Below are positions 28,075 through 37,680 of a stretch of DNA of 64,000 bases, in pieces. The notes beneath the pieces were generated by a model, which searched no databases, had not been told where the DNA came from, and was given only the letters and a program-made list of their open reading frames with translations. The stretch covers positions 682,001-746,000 of the forward strand of contig NZ_SOEE01000001.1 in assembly GCF_004366035.1 (NCBI RefSeq). Reading direction: 5' to 3'. The stretch's first letter is position 1, and every line of letters begins with the position of its first letter. Made by a program: the position numbers and the translations under genes. This DNA is from Cytobacillus oceanisediminis. Its GTDB lineage: Bacteria > Bacillota > Bacilli > Bacillales > Cytobacillaceae.

Positions 28075-29793
28075 CTACTGGCGTTCTTTCAGAAATTTGA
28101 GCAAATCTTCTGTTTCCATGGCATTTAGAACGGATTCCTTCTTGATCCATCCCTTCTTTGCCGCAGAAACGCCGATTTCCATGTGATTTAAAGTGTCTAT
28201 TTTATGTGCATCCGTATTAATCACTATTTTCACACCGGCTTCCTGAGCTTGTCTGATATGCTCGGAAGCAAGGTCCAGCCGGTTCGGATTTGCATTCAGC
28301 TCAAGGGCTGTATTTGTTTCCTTTGCAAGCTCAATGAGCAATTCCATGTCTACTTCATATCCTTCCCTGCGGCCGATCAATCTTCCCGTAGGGTGGGCAA
28401 TTATGTCAACATGGGCATTCTTCAGCGCTGTTTTCAAGCGAGCCATGATTTTTTCCTTCGGCTGTGAAAAAGAAGAATGAATGGAAGCAATGACAATGTC
28501 CAATTCTTCTAGAAGTTCATCATCATAATCAAGTGATCCATCGGGCAGAATATCCATTTCCACTCCTGACAGAATCGTGAAATCATCGAATTGCTCATTA
28601 AGCCGCTTTATTTCTTCTTTTTGACTGCGAAGTCTTTCAGCAGTCAAACCGTTCGCCACTTTCAAGTACTGAGAATGGTCTGTTATAGCCATATATTTAT
28701 AGCCGCGGGCCCGGCATGCTTCAATCATTTCCTCAATAGAATAGGCGCCATCACTCCAGGTTGAGTGCATATGTAGGTCACCCTTAATATCTTCAAGAGA
28801 TATTAATTCCATGTCTTGCTTATATTCATCCACTTCTTTCCCATCTTCTCTGATTTCAGGAGGGAAGAATGGCAGTCCAAAATGGGCGTAAAATTCCTCT
28901 TCATTTTTAAAAGTAAGGATTTCACCTGTTTCTGTGTTTTCAACTCCGTATTCACTGATTTTTTCCCCGCGCTCTTTTGCAAGCTGGCGCATTCTGACAT
29001 TATGATCCTTTGATCCAGTAAAATGATGGAGTGTTGTGGCAAATTCATGCGGCTGAACTAAACGGAAATCAGCCGATATATCATAGGAATGTTCAAAAAC
29101 AACGGAAACCTTTGTATCTCCTGCGGCAATCACTTCTTTAATCCCGGATAAACTTAATAACTGCTCTTTGACTGAAGCAGGATTGTCTGTAGCTATAATA
29201 AAGTCGAGGTCTTTTATTGTTTCCCTCATTCTCCTTAAGCTTCCTGCCCTTGAGTATTTTTCTATATCCTTCATTTCCTCCAGGGCCGCTTCTATGCCTT
29301 CTGCTATAGGCAGCATGTATGCAAGCGGCAGCCGCTCTGGTCTTGTTCCTGCGTTTTCAAGGGCAGCGAGTATTTTTTCTTCCGATTTTTCCCCAAAGCC
29401 TGCAAGTCCGCGGACCTTTTTATTGCGGCACGCATCCTCAAGATCTGCGGCATTTTCGACGCCCAGCTCTTTATATAGCTTGGCAATTTTCTTGCCGCCC
29501 AGTCCAGGGAGCTGAAGAAGAGGAATTAATCCAGAAGGCACTTCTTCTTTTAATTCATCCAGAACAGAGGACTTTCCTTCTTTTATATACTCCTCAATAA
29601 CAGCAGCGGTTCCTTTCCCGATGCCGGATAGCTTTGTAAAGTCTTTTATTTCAGTCAAGCTTTCATCGTTTGATTCAAGGGCCAGTGCCGCTTTTCGGAA
29701 CGCAGCTGTTTTGAAAGGGTTTTCTCCTTTTAATTCCATATAAACAGCGATTGTTTCTAAAAGCCTCACAACATCTTTTTTATTTATACTCAC
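28075..29793 (-). CDS. polX: DNA polymerase/3'-5' exonuclease PolX
   Basis: Family X repair polymerase with a C-terminal PHP nuclease, proposed to act in base excision repair. The 572 residues show N-terminal helix-hairpin-helix motifs (FTKLSGIGKGTA, LLQLPGLGGKKIA), the nucleotidyltransferase region (AGSLRRMRETIKDLDFIIAT) and a PHP domain from about 335 (GDLHMHSTWSDG, AITDHSQYL, IAHPTGRL, NTDAHKID). I choose GTG 29793 (MSINKKDVVRLLE), five bases after AGGTGG; another GTG three codons upstream overlaps that site. Confidence 0.93.
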   Translation of the reverse strand: MSINKKDVVRLLETIAVYMELKGENPFKTAAFRKAALALESNDESLTEIKDFTKLSGIGKGTAAVIEEYIKEGKSSVLDELKEEVPSGLIPLLQLPGLGGKKIAKLYKELGVENAADLEDACRNKKVRGLAGFGEKSEEKILAALENAGTRPERLPLAYMLPIAEGIEAALEEMKDIEKYSRAGSLRRMRETIKDLDFIIATDNPASVKEQLLSLSGIKEVIAAGDTKVSVVFEHSYDISADFRLVQPHEFATTLHHFTGSKDHNVRMRQLAKERGEKISEYGVENTETGEILTFKNEEEFYAHFGLPFFPPEIREDGKEVDEYKQDMELISLEDIKGDLHMHSTWSDGAYSIEEMIEACRARGYKYMAITDHSQYLKVANGLTAERLRSQKEEIKRLNEQFDDFTILSGVEMDILPDGSLDYDDELLEELDIVIASIHSSFSQPKEKIMARLKTALKNAHVDIIAHPTGRLIGRREGYEVDMELLIELAKETNTALELNANPNRLDLASEHIRQAQEAGVKIVINTDAHKIDTLNHMEIGVSAAKKGWIKKESVLNAMETEDLLKFLKERQ

Positions 29794-29908
29794 GAAAACC
29801 ACCTGCCTGTATCTGTATTCGTATCCGTATTATCTCTTATTTTGCGTTGGAACTTCAAATTATGGCTATCTCTAAAAGCCGCTTGCTAAGTTTAACCTTT
29901 AAATATTG

Positions 29909-29985
29909 CCCGTTGTTTCCGCGTGGAGGCACAGAGCTCCCCGGCTTCGCCAATGGGGTCTCCTGCTCCCTCTCCTCCCGCAGTA
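29909..29985. repeat. dispersed repeat family 1, degenerate copy E
   Basis: Shares CCCGTT..TTCCGC, AGGCAC and CTCCCGCAG in order with copies A-D, but is shorter and diverged. Lies between polX and the cvpA terminator. Confidence 0.5.
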
Positions 29986-30041
29986 CAGTGGATTTAGTTA
30001 GTTTGCGGCTTAAATCCACAAAACTTATATTAACAGCCTTT

Positions 30042-30074
30042 CAAAAAGAAAACTTCTCTAGAAATAGAGAAGTT
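30042..30074 (-). terminator. terminator of zapA-cvpA
   Basis: Stem AACTTCTCTA/TAGAGAAGTT followed by a T-rich tail on the minus strand; it overlaps the cvpA stop codon. Confidence 0.88.
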
Positions 30075-30615
30075 ACGCAGCCATATATTCAACCCACATT
30101 TCTTTGAGCTGGTTAGAGAGAACAGGCGTATTCTTAACCATTAATTCTGCCATAAAGGAATTATTGATCGGCCCCTGCAGCACTTCTATTGGAACCAGTG
30201 CGGCTATGTATAATAGAATAAACATGATAAGATAGACTTCGATAAATCCAAGAATGCCGCCAGCCCAAACATTCAGCTGTTTTAGGACAGGAAGATGGGC
30301 AACAAAATCAAGCATGCTTCCAATAATCTGCAGTAAAATTCTTACCGCAAAAAAAATCACGACAAATGCAATGGCGCGATAGTAAGCATCTTCAAGATCT
30401 GCATTCTCAAATAACGTCTGAATCGCCGAGTCACTGCTAAAGCTGGGATATGGCACCCATAAGGTAAGCTTAGGTGCTAGCTCGCCGTAATACATACGGG
30501 CTACAATGAAAGCAATAATGAATCCAGTCAAATGAATTAATTGGAGGATAAATCCTCTTTTCAATCCTATAAAAAAGCCCAAAACCAAAATAATGATAAT
30601 TGCAAGATCCAGCAT
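30073..30615 (-). CDS. cvpA: CvpA-family membrane protein YshB
   Basis: A 180-residue integral membrane protein of the CvpA/colicin V production family, function in Bacillus unknown. Four hydrophobic helices are seen near 3-20, 25-42, 82-103 and 122-145, with the family pattern LGFFIGLKRGFI at the start and LNVWAGGILGFIEVYLI later. It follows zapA by two bases. Confidence 0.88.
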   Translation of the reverse strand: MLDLAIIIILVLGFFIGLKRGFILQLIHLTGFIIAFIVARMYYGELAPKLTLWVPYPSFSSDSAIQTLFENADLEDAYYRAIAFVVIFFAVRILLQIIGSMLDFVAHLPVLKQLNVWAGGILGFIEVYLIMFILLYIAALVPIEVLQGPINNSFMAELMVKNTPVLSNQLKEMWVEYMAA

Positions 30616-30617
30616 GA

Positions 30618-30884
30618 CTACTTTCCGTCCTTTACTCTATTTAATTCGTTTTCCAGCCGTTCCAGACGGTCTGTTAGCTTTATATAATCATTAACAGCAT
30701 TGACTGCGGTTAGCACGGCTAACTTACTAACGTCGAGTGAAGGATTCTTCGAACTGATCTCACGCATTTTATCGTCAACCAGCGAAGCGACAAGGCGAAC
30801 ATGGCTGGAGCTCTCTGAGCCTACTATTACATATTGCTGTCCATAAATATCTACACTTGTGCGATTTCTTTGTATCTCTGACAA
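30618..30884 (-). CDS. zapA: cell division protein ZapA
   Basis: Small FtsZ-binding protein that promotes Z-ring bundling. The 88 residues have the ZapA pattern: an N-terminal strand [28 protein letters not shown], the central helix [19 protein letters not shown], and a C-terminal coiled coil [14 protein letters not shown]. Start ATG after an AGGAGGG site; divergent from rnhC. Confidence 0.93.
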   Translation of the reverse strand: MSEIQRNRTSVDIYGQQYVIVGSESSSHVRLVASLVDDKMREISSKNPSLDVSKLAVLTAVNAVNDYIKLTDRLERLENELNRVKDGK

Positions 30885-30980
30885 CGTCCATGCCCTCCTT
30901 TTTTAAAGAATCCTAATCAATATCATAACATGAACGTATATTGGTGGGAAGTCAAAGCATGTCAAAAGAGCTCAGTTCTT

Positions 30981-31121
30981 AAGAAAAGCGGAAGCACCTT
31001 GCCCACCCCCGACAAGCACAAGACGAGCCGCCCGGAAAGGCGTTCTCTGCCTCTTTGGGAGGTTTGGCTTGTGACCTCGAGGGGGTAGGCTGCTTGCGAA
31101 AGACAGTTATCCAAGTTCAAG
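30981..31121. repeat. dispersed repeat family 2, copy upstream of rnhC
   Basis: Full-length copy from AAGAAAAGCGGAAGCACCTTGCCCAC to GACAGTTATCCAAGTTC, including CTTGTGACCTCGAGGGGGTA. It occupies most of the 314-bp gap between zapA and rnhC; the frame upstream of rnhC runs through it by chance. Confidence 0.85.
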
Positions 31122-31198
31122 ATTATGCGGAATCTTTGTATTACTCCCCCCAAAAAAGCAGCAGATTCAAACAGTTAACAAAGATGAGGAGAATTAAT

Positions 31199-32137
31199 AT
31201 GAGCCAAGTAGTACTTTTAAAAAAAGCAAATGAAATCTCAGAAATGATGGCCTATTATTCAGGCAGACTAAATGACAAGCAGCCTCCTGGAAGCGTATTT
31301 GCTGCAAAGGTGCCAGGATGTTCAATCACTGCCTATAAATCAGGGAAAGTCCTCTTTCAGGGCAGCGGAAGTGAAACAGAGGCAAAAAAATGGGGAGATA
31401 CCGCACGCTGTGCACAGCCGAGCAAAAAAAACAGCCCTGCAGCTGCCAACTTGCCGGAAAATATCAGTTCCCTTTCTGTAATAGGATCAGACGAAGTGGG
31501 TACCGGCGATTATTTTGGCCCCATCACGGTTGTTGCAGCTTACGTAAAAAAAGATCAAATCCCTTTGCTGAAGGAGCTCGGAGTTAAGGACTCCAAAAAT
31601 CTGGGAGATGAGAAAATCATTGAAATCGCAAAACAGATAAAGGATATCGTTCCCCACAGCCTGTTAACCCTGCATAATGAAAAATACAATAAGCTTCAGC
31701 AATCAGGGATGTCACAGGGTAAGATCAAAGCATTACTGCACAATCAGGCAATCGGGCATGTTTTAGGGAAAATTGCCCCTGAAAAGCCTGAAGCCATTTT
31801 GATTGACCAGTTTGCAAAGGAAGAGGTTTACTTCAACTATTTGAAAAACCAGCAGACCATTCAAAGGGAGCGGGTCTTTTTCAGCACAAAAGCGGAAGGA
31901 ATCCACCTGGCAGTTGCAGCAGCATCTATCCTGGCCCGCTATGCGTTTGTGCGCCACTTTGAAAATCTTAGCACAAGGGCCGGTTTCCGGCTCACTAAAG
32001 GCGCAGGTCCGAAGGTTGATGAAGCAGCAGCCCGGCTGATCAGAGAAAAAGGGCGTGAAGCATTGCCTTCTTTTGTAAAACTGCACTTTGCAAATACTGA
32101 AAAGGCGATGAAGCTTTATAGCAGGAAGTATAATTGA
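31199..32137 (+). CDS. rnhC: ribonuclease HIII
   Basis: Removes RNA from RNA-DNA hybrids; the RNase HIII branch of the type 2 family has an N-terminal TBP-like substrate-binding domain (residues 1-80). The catalytic motif IGSDEVGTGDYFGPI follows near 98, then ILIDQFAKEEVYF and AAASILARYAFV. ATG 31199 (MSQVVLLKKANEI) has a GAGGAG site and gives 312 residues; an open frame to 31055 is repeat sequence. Divergent from zapA, convergent with pheT. Confidence 0.95.
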   Translation: MSQVVLLKKANEISEMMAYYSGRLNDKQPPGSVFAAKVPGCSITAYKSGKVLFQGSGSETEAKKWGDTARCAQPSKKNSPAAANLPENISSLSVIGSDEVGTGDYFGPITVVAAYVKKDQIPLLKELGVKDSKNLGDEKIIEIAKQIKDIVPHSLLTLHNEKYNKLQQSGMSQGKIKALLHNQAIGHVLGKIAPEKPEAILIDQFAKEEVYFNYLKNQQTIQRERVFFSTKAEGIHLAVAAASILARYAFVRHFENLSTRAGFRLTKGAGPKVDEAAARLIREKGREALPSFVKLHFANTEKAMKLYSRKYN

Positions 32138-32143
32138 TAATGA

Positions 32144-32177
32144 AGCAGCCAATTTAAGGAGATTGGCTGCTGTTTTA
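32144..32177 (+). terminator. terminator of rnhC
   Basis: Stem AGCAGCCAAT/ATTGGCTGCT with an eight-base loop and a short T-tract, seven bases after the stop. Confidence 0.8.
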
Positions 32178-32264
32178 CTGTTTAAGAGAACCATAACCTA
32201 TTTGGAATATATATTTATCAGCCAAAATGAGAGTTTTATTGCCAAATGAGCTCTTTTAACGGCC

Positions 32265-32303
32265 AAATAATGAAAAATGAAAAGGCAGCCCTCGGGCTGC
32301 CTT
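32265..32303 (-). terminator. terminator of pheST
   Basis: Stem AGGCAGCC/GGGCTGCCT followed on the minus strand by a T-rich tract. Confidence 0.88.
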
Positions 32304-32310
32304 CTTCATT

Positions 32311-34728
32311 TTATCCTCTCAATACCGCTCCGGCTTTTTCCTTCACAGCATCCAACACTTTATCATGTGCTTTTGTAACATCTTCATCCGTTAGTGTACG
32401 TTCAGGATCGAAGTATTTAAGGGAGAAAGCAATTGACTTTTTGCCCGGCTCCATCCGTTCGCCTTCGTACAGGTCAAAAACATGAACGTCTTTTAATAAC
32501 TTGCCGCCAGCTTCTTTAATGATTCCTTTAAGCTCGCCCGCTGCTGTTCCCTTATCTACTACAAGGGCAATATCCCTTGTGATGGAAGGGAAACGCGGGA
32601 TAGCTTCATACTGCAAAGGTGAAACTTCTTCTTCGAGGATTGCTTTTAAGGAAAGCTCAAACGCATATGTTTCTTTCAAATCAAGCTCTTTTTCCACAGT
32701 CGGATGGATTTGGCCGACAAATCCCACTGATTCCCCGGAAAGCAATACTTCTGCTGTTCTTCCAGGGTGCATCCCATCCTTTTGTGCCTGATGGAATTCA
32801 GCCTTATCGGATAGTCCCAGCTTATCAAATAATCCCTCAAGAATTCCTTTTACAGCGTAAAAATCAACCGGCTTCTTTTCTCCCTGCCATGGGTGGCTGT
32901 GCCATAAGCCAGTAACCGCTCCAGCAAGGTGCTCACGCTCTTCTGGCAGATCCTCTTCTCCATTATTGGAGAGGAACACCGCTCCTGTTTCATAAACAGC
33001 CAGACTGTCGTTCTGGCGTGCAGAGTTATATTTTAATACTTCTAGAAGCTGCGGAACAATACTTAATCGGAGCAGGCTTCGATCTTCACTCATAGGCATT
33101 GCCAGCTGCACAGGTTTGCGCTCTTCCAGTGCATATTGAGTCGCTTTTGCTTCATTTGTTAGAGAATAGGTTACTGCCTGGTAAAGTCCTGCACCTTCAA
33201 GGTAGCGGCGGACCATTCTGCGTTTGTTCTGGTATTCAGTTAGATGCCCTGGTGTAGAAGATCCAACCGGTAAAGTGGATGCCAGATTGTCGTAGCCAAA
33301 TAAGCGGCCAACTTCTTCAATAAGGTCTTCTTCAATCGTAATGTCGCCTCTGCGTGTTGGAACTGTAACAGTAATCGTATCGTTATCAGTATTTGTTTCA
33401 AATTGAAGACGGGCAAATATATCCTCTACTTCTTTCATGGATAATTCAGTGCCAAGTACACGATTGATTTTTTCAAGCGTTACAGACACTACAGCAGGTT
33501 CCACCTGCAGTGCATCAGCTTCCACAGATCCTTCAAGCACTTCCCCGCCAGCATATTGTGCAAGTAATTGAACAGCTCTTTCTGCAGCAGCTCTAACTCT
33601 GTTCGGATCTACACCTTTTTCAAAACGGGCACTTGCTTCGCTTCTTAAGCCATGATCTTTTGAAGCTTTTCTAACCGTTGCCCCTTTAAAATAAGCTGAT
33701 TCGATAAGGACATTTTTAGTATCCGACTGTACTTCAGAATTTGCCCCGCCCATGACACCGGCAAGTGCAATGGGTTCTGCCCCATTTGTTATTAAAAGGT
33801 GATCTGAGGTTAACTCACGCTTGGCATCATCAAGAGTGACAATCACTTCACCATCTCTTGCTTTGCGGACAAGGATTTGCTTTGATTCCAGCCGGTCATA
33901 ATCAAAAGCATGAAGGGGCTGGCCGTATTCAAGCAGAATGTAGTTTGTGATGTCCACCACGTTATTGTGAGGACGAATGCCCGCCGCCATTAAACGAGCC
34001 TGCATCCATACAGGAGATGGACCTATTTCTACATTTTTTACAACCTTCGCAACGTAAAGAGGATTATCTTCTTTTGCTTCAACCTGAACTTCAATATAAT
34101 CAGAAGCCTTTTCAGAAGAAGTATCAGCCTGCGGCTCAGGAATCTTTACTTCTCTTCCTAAAATGGCTGCTACTTCATAGGCAACACCCAGCATGCTTAA
34201 GCAGTCAGAACGGTTCGGAGTCAGCCCAAGCTCAAGGATCTGGTCGTCACGATTAAGCTGCTCAAGAGCATCCTGGCCAACTTCTGTATCATTAGGGAAA
34301 ACATAAATGCCTTCAGAGTATTCCTTTGCAATCAGCTTGCTTTCAATGCCCAGCTCTTGAAGCGAACAGATCATTCCATTTGATTCTTCACCTCGGAGCT
34401 TCGCACGCTTAATCTTGAAATTGCCTGGAAGCACAGCTCCAACGGTAGCCACGGCCACTTTCTGTCCCTTATCCACATTTGGGGCACCGCATATGATTTG
34501 TACAGGCTCATCAGCTCCTGTATCAACTAAGCATTTATTCAGCTTATCAGCATTTGGGTGCTGTTCTCTTTCAAGGACATGCCCTACAACAACACCTTTG
34601 ATTCCTTCATTCAAAACCTCTACGCCTTCAACTTCAATACCGCTTTTTGTAATCTTTTCTGCAAGCTCTGCAGGTGTAACGCCTGATAAATCAACATATT
34701 CCTGCAGCCATTTATATGAAACGAACAT
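32311..34728 (-). CDS. pheT: phenylalanine-tRNA ligase beta subunit
   Basis: The 805-residue beta chain of the tetrameric PheRS: N-terminal OB-fold tRNA-binding domain (about 40-150, [20 protein letters not shown]), B3/B4 editing domain (about 210-390, [17 protein letters not shown]), B5 DNA-binding-like domain, catalytic-like core and a C-terminal ferredoxin-fold anticodon-binding domain ([15 protein letters not shown]). Complete. The gap to pheS is 144 bp, long for this operon, because a family 2 repeat lies in it. Confidence 0.97.
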   Translation of the reverse strand: MFVSYKWLQEYVDLSGVTPAELAEKITKSGIEVEGVEVLNEGIKGVVVGHVLEREQHPNADKLNKCLVDTGADEPVQIICGAPNVDKGQKVAVATVGAVLPGNFKIKRAKLRGEESNGMICSLQELGIESKLIAKEYSEGIYVFPNDTEVGQDALEQLNRDDQILELGLTPNRSDCLSMLGVAYEVAAILGREVKIPEPQADTSSEKASDYIEVQVEAKEDNPLYVAKVVKNVEIGPSPVWMQARLMAAGIRPHNNVVDITNYILLEYGQPLHAFDYDRLESKQILVRKARDGEVIVTLDDAKRELTSDHLLITNGAEPIALAGVMGGANSEVQSDTKNVLIESAYFKGATVRKASKDHGLRSEASARFEKGVDPNRVRAAAERAVQLLAQYAGGEVLEGSVEADALQVEPAVVSVTLEKINRVLGTELSMKEVEDIFARLQFETNTDNDTITVTVPTRRGDITIEEDLIEEVGRLFGYDNLASTLPVGSSTPGHLTEYQNKRRMVRRYLEGAGLYQAVTYSLTNEAKATQYALEERKPVQLAMPMSEDRSLLRLSIVPQLLEVLKYNSARQNDSLAVYETGAVFLSNNGEEDLPEEREHLAGAVTGLWHSHPWQGEKKPVDFYAVKGILEGLFDKLGLSDKAEFHQAQKDGMHPGRTAEVLLSGESVGFVGQIHPTVEKELDLKETYAFELSLKAILEEEVSPLQYEAIPRFPSITRDIALVVDKGTAAGELKGIIKEAGGKLLKDVHVFDLYEGERMEPGKKSIAFSLKYFDPERTLTDEDVTKAHDKVLDAVKEKAGAVLRG

Positions 34729-34748
34729 TTATGATCCTCCTCTTTTAT

Positions 34749-34870
34749 TGTCCAGCTCCGACTCCTAACCCCTCGAGGTCATAAGTCATTCTGCCGTGAA
34801 GGTTAAAGAACAACCTTCCTGTCAGCTTGCCTTATGCTTGTCGGGGTTGAACAGTCGCCTCCGCTTTTCT
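34749..34870. repeat. dispersed repeat family 2, inverted copy between pheS and pheT
   Basis: Reverse-orientation copy: begins GTCCAGCTCCGACTCCTAACCCCTCGAGGTCA (in parts) and ends GTCGCCTCCGCTTTTCT. It fills nearly the whole intercistronic gap of the pheST operon. Confidence 0.85.
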
Positions 34871-34872
34871 AA

Positions 34873-35910
34873 TTACTCGTGAATTGAAAATTGCTTTAAG
34901 AAACGTACATCATTTGTATAGAAGTGGCGAATATCATCCACACCATACTTCAGCATGGCAATTCGCTCAGGTCCCATCCCGAATGCAAAGCCTGTGTATT
35001 TCTTAGAGTCGAAGCCTGCCATCTCAAGAACATTGGGATGAACCATTCCGGCGCCAAGAATTTCAATCCAGCCAGTGCCTTTACATACACTGCAGCCTTT
35101 TCCACCGCAGATTTTACAGGAAATATCCATTTCCACAGATGGCTCTGTAAACGGAAAGAAACTTGGACGAAGACGGATTTCCCTGTCATCCCCGAACATT
35201 TTCTTCGCAAACACTTCCAGTGTCCCTTTCAAATCGGTCATTCGGATGTTTTCATCTACAACAAGCCCTTCTATTTGCATGAACTGGTGGGAGTGTGTAG
35301 CATCATCATTGTCACGGCGATACACTTTTCCCGGACAGATGATTTTAACCGGCCCTTTGCCTTCATGTTTCTCCATTGTTCTTGCCTGTACTGGCGAAGT
35401 ATGGGTACGAAGAAGAATCTCTTCTGTAATATAGAAGGAATCCTGCATATCGCGGGCAGGGTGGCCTTTAGGGAGGTTCAATGCTTCAAAATTATAGTAA
35501 TCTTTTTCAACTTCAGGGCCTTCAGCTACTGTATAGCCCATTCCAATGAACAAGTCTTCAATTTCTTCAATAATACGTGTCAGCGGATGATGGTTTCCTG
35601 ATTTGACAGGACGTCCAGGAAGAGTAACATCTATCTTTTCAGCAGACAGCTTTTCCTGTACTGCCGCTTCCTCAAGATGCTTCTGCTTTTCTTCAATTCC
35701 CGCAGCAATACTGTCTCTTACTTCGTTAGCAAGTGCTCCCATTTTAGGGCGCTCTTCCGCAGACAGTTTCCCCATTCCTTTTAGAACTTCCGTTATTGGA
35801 CCCTTTTTGCCCAGGTAAGAAACACGGATGTCATTTAATTCTTTTAAATCAGCAGCAGTGCTGATTTTTTCCAACGCTTCAGTTTGCAGTTCCTTTAAAC
35901 GCTCTTGCAT
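34873..35910 (-). CDS. pheS: phenylalanine-tRNA ligase alpha subunit
   Basis: The 345-residue catalytic subunit of PheRS, class II synthetase. An N-terminal coiled coil (about 1-85) binds tRNA; class II motifs are seen in [49 protein letters not shown] and the C-terminal [22 protein letters not shown]. Controlled by the phenylalanine T-box upstream. Confidence 0.97.
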   Translation of the reverse strand: MQERLKELQTEALEKISTAADLKELNDIRVSYLGKKGPITEVLKGMGKLSAEERPKMGALANEVRDSIAAGIEEKQKHLEEAAVQEKLSAEKIDVTLPGRPVKSGNHHPLTRIIEEIEDLFIGMGYTVAEGPEVEKDYYNFEALNLPKGHPARDMQDSFYITEEILLRTHTSPVQARTMEKHEGKGPVKIICPGKVYRRDNDDATHSHQFMQIEGLVVDENIRMTDLKGTLEVFAKKMFGDDREIRLRPSFFPFTEPSVEMDISCKICGGKGCSVCKGTGWIEILGAGMVHPNVLEMAGFDSKKYTGFAFGMGPERIAMLKYGVDDIRHFYTNDVRFLKQFSIHE

Positions 35911-35956
35911 CTAAATATCCTCCTTGAAATGAATATTTTTACTTTTTTAGCCAAAA

Positions 35957-35990
35957 TAAAAAACCTCTATCCCCATAAAGGGACGAGGTT
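35957..35990 (-). terminator. T-box terminator of pheS leader
   Basis: Stem AAACCTCGTCCC/GGGGATAGAGGTTT-type with a U-run, just before the pheS ribosome binding site. Confidence 0.88.
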
Positions 35991-36082
35991 TCGCGGTACC
36001 ACCCTTTTTAACACATATATGTACTTCATGCACGTGTTCACTTCATTGGGATAACGGCTTATGCCGGTACATCTTTACATGG

Positions 36083-36213
36083 AAAAGCAGAAGTGGCTTA
36101 GGATGAACTTCAACTAAGAGCCGCCACTTCCTGGGGCGAACGTTGAAGTCAGCACATCCTGCCTATGTCCCACAAGTAAACCTTGAGGGGCTAGCCGCTG
36201 CAGCTGGACAGCT
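36083..36213. repeat. dispersed repeat family 2, copy inside pheS T-box leader
   Basis: Left end AAAAGCAGAAGTGGC resembles the family start AAAAGCGGAAGCGCC. Right end CCTTGAGGGGCTAG, CCGCTGCAGCTGGACAGCT matches the family end CCTCGAGGGG.TA, CGCTGGAGCTAGACAGTT at most positions. The interior forms an AGGATG...CATCCT hairpin. Confidence 0.75.
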
Positions 36214-36383
36214 CACCAGAGCGCCAACAATACTTTTCAATGGTCCCGATGCCAACTCAGGAGGTGAATGTTCCCTTGCATTTCCTGTAAAAATGCTTTC
36301 AGTCTTAGGCATTTTCTCCCTGAAAAGGCTGACTGCAAGGTAATGGTCTCCGTCATCGTTTTGTTATTATAATTTTGCTGTTA

Positions 36384-36412
36384 ATTATATTACATTCTTG
36401 AGGCTGTTTCAA
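36384..36412 (-). promoter_or_regulatory. sigma-A promoter of pheST
   Basis: Minus-strand TTGAAA, 17-base spacer, TATAAT, just upstream of the T-box stem I. Confidence 0.8.
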
Positions 36413-36441
36413 ACGGTTTTCAAAAAATTGCCGCCCATTTT

Positions 36442-37194
36442 CTATTTTCTTAAGTGATAAAGAAGAATTCCGGCAGCCACCGCCACATTTAGTGATTCGC
36501 TTTTCCCGAATATCGGTATATAAAGGTTTGCTGCTGTATTAGCCAGAAGCTCTTTATTCACCCCATTTCCTTCATTTCCAACGAGCAGCGCGAAGGAATC
36601 AGAGGACTCATACATCGTGTATTCCTGGGCATTTTCCAAAGCGGTTCCATAGACAGGGACTTTACTTTCTTTCAGTCTGCTGATCCAATCAGACAGATTC
36701 CCTCTTAAAACCGGCAAATGGAAGTGACTGCCCTGTGCAGAGCGGAGCACCTTTGGGTTATATGCGTCAACGCTTCCTTCACCCACAATAACGGCATCGA
36801 TACCAGCAGCATCAGCCGTCCTGATCATCGTACCCAGATTGCCTGGATCCTGCACGGCATCAATTAATAAAAACTGTTTTCCTTTCACTTCCTCAGAGGA
36901 TCGTTCCTGACTGCAGACAGCAAAGATTCCCTGCGGCGTTTCCGTATCCGCCAGCTGTCCGATGATTTCTTCTGTAACCATTGTTACAGGGATGTCGCCA
37001 TAATCCCATCCGGGAGGCATGTCTTTATTTTCACTAATGATTATTTCAGCTATTTGATTGGCTTTGAGTGCTTCTTCCACTAGATGAAAGCCTTCAACCA
37101 AAAAGGTTTCTGTTTTGTCCCGCTCTTTTTTGGTTAAAAGTTTCTTCCATTCTTTAATTTTTGGGTTTTTTGCAGATTGTATATGCTTCAACAC
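36442..37194 (-). CDS. ysgA: TrmH/SpoU-family RNA 2'-O-methyltransferase YsgA
   Basis: A 250-residue SPOUT methyltransferase; the target nucleotide (rRNA or tRNA) is not known. The N-terminal SpoU substrate-binding region covers about 1-95. The three SPOUT motifs are LIDAVQDPGNLGTMIRTADA (about 108), LLVGNEGNGVNKEL (about 200) and IPIFGKSESLNVAVAAGILL (about 225), forming the knotted SAM site. Upstream of pheST and divergent from sspI, as in B. subtilis. Confidence 0.92.
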   Translation of the reverse strand: MLKHIQSAKNPKIKEWKKLLTKKERDKTETFLVEGFHLVEEALKANQIAEIIISENKDMPPGWDYGDIPVTMVTEEIIGQLADTETPQGIFAVCSQERSSEEVKGKQFLLIDAVQDPGNLGTMIRTADAAGIDAVIVGEGSVDAYNPKVLRSAQGSHFHLPVLRGNLSDWISRLKESKVPVYGTALENAQEYTMYESSDSFALLVGNEGNGVNKELLANTAANLYIPIFGKSESLNVAVAAGILLYHLRK

Positions 37195-37331
37195 GGTCTC
37201 CCCTTTTATAGAAAATCCCGCACAACCGGAATTTCTTATACAGTTTTCTCATTATAGCCTATTTGAAATACATAATAAAAGCGAAATTAGAGAAGATAAT
37301 AACGAATTAAATCTGGAAGGAGTGCATTAAA

Positions 37332-37538
37332 GTGAATTTAAACCTGCGCAATGCCATTTTACACAATGTTTCAGGGAACTCTCAAGACGAACTGAAAGAT
37401 ACGATCGTAGATGCCATTCAAAACGGGGAAGAGAAAATGCTGCCTGGATTAGGTGTTTTGTTTGAAGTAATTTGGAAAAACTCTTCAGAGGAAGATAAGC
37501 TGGAAATGCTTCAAACTTTGGAGAGCAGCCTTAAATAA
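37332..37538 (+). CDS. sspI: small acid-soluble spore protein I
   Basis: The 68-residue minor SASP SspI, made in the forespore; the start [14 protein letters not shown] and [20 protein letters not shown] match the family as I recall it. GTG start, with GGAAGGAG upstream. A CATAATA at 37271 resembles a sigma-G -10 box, but I see no matching -35, so the promoter is unassigned. Confidence 0.95.
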   Translation: MNLNLRNAILHNVSGNSQDELKDTIVDAIQNGEEKMLPGLGVLFEVIWKNSSEEDKLEMLQTLESSLK

Positions 37539-37545
37539 AATGGAA

Positions 37546-37576
37546 AAACTCCGGTATAGCTCCGGAGTTTTTTAAT
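37546..37576 (+). terminator. terminator of sspI
   Basis: Stem AACTCCGG/CCGGAGTT with TATAGCT-type loop and six T, ten bases after the stop. Confidence 0.9.
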
Positions 37577-37600
37577 TCTGCTAATAAGAAAGGAAAAAAC

Positions 37601-37680
37601 TTTGAACTTCGATAACTGTCCAGCTCATGCACCATCACTCTCAGGTCTAAGCCAATCAGCGGGCGCCTTCCGCTTTCTTA
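37601..37680. repeat. dispersed repeat family 2, shortened inverted copy
   Basis: Begins TTTGAACTTCGATAACTGTCCAGCTC and ends GCGCCTTCCGCTTTCTTA, both family ends in reverse, with the middle deleted. It abuts the ysdC stop codon. Confidence 0.75.

Larger units (their letters stand above)
35955..36360 (-). promoter_or_regulatory. T-box leader, phenylalanine specificity, controlling pheST
   Basis: T-box core GGGTGGTACCGCGA on the minus strand at about 35991-36006, terminator at 35957-35990, and a specifier loop GAACATTCACCTCCTGAG with TTC (Phe) at 36266-36268. The leader is about 400 nt, long for the class, because a family 2 repeat (36083-36213) sits between stem I and the antiterminator. Confidence 0.92.

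Noticed and set aside
31055..31198. N-terminal extension of rnhC
   Set aside because: It reads through a family 2 repeat; the ATG at 31199 has the Shine-Dalgarno and matches the family start.
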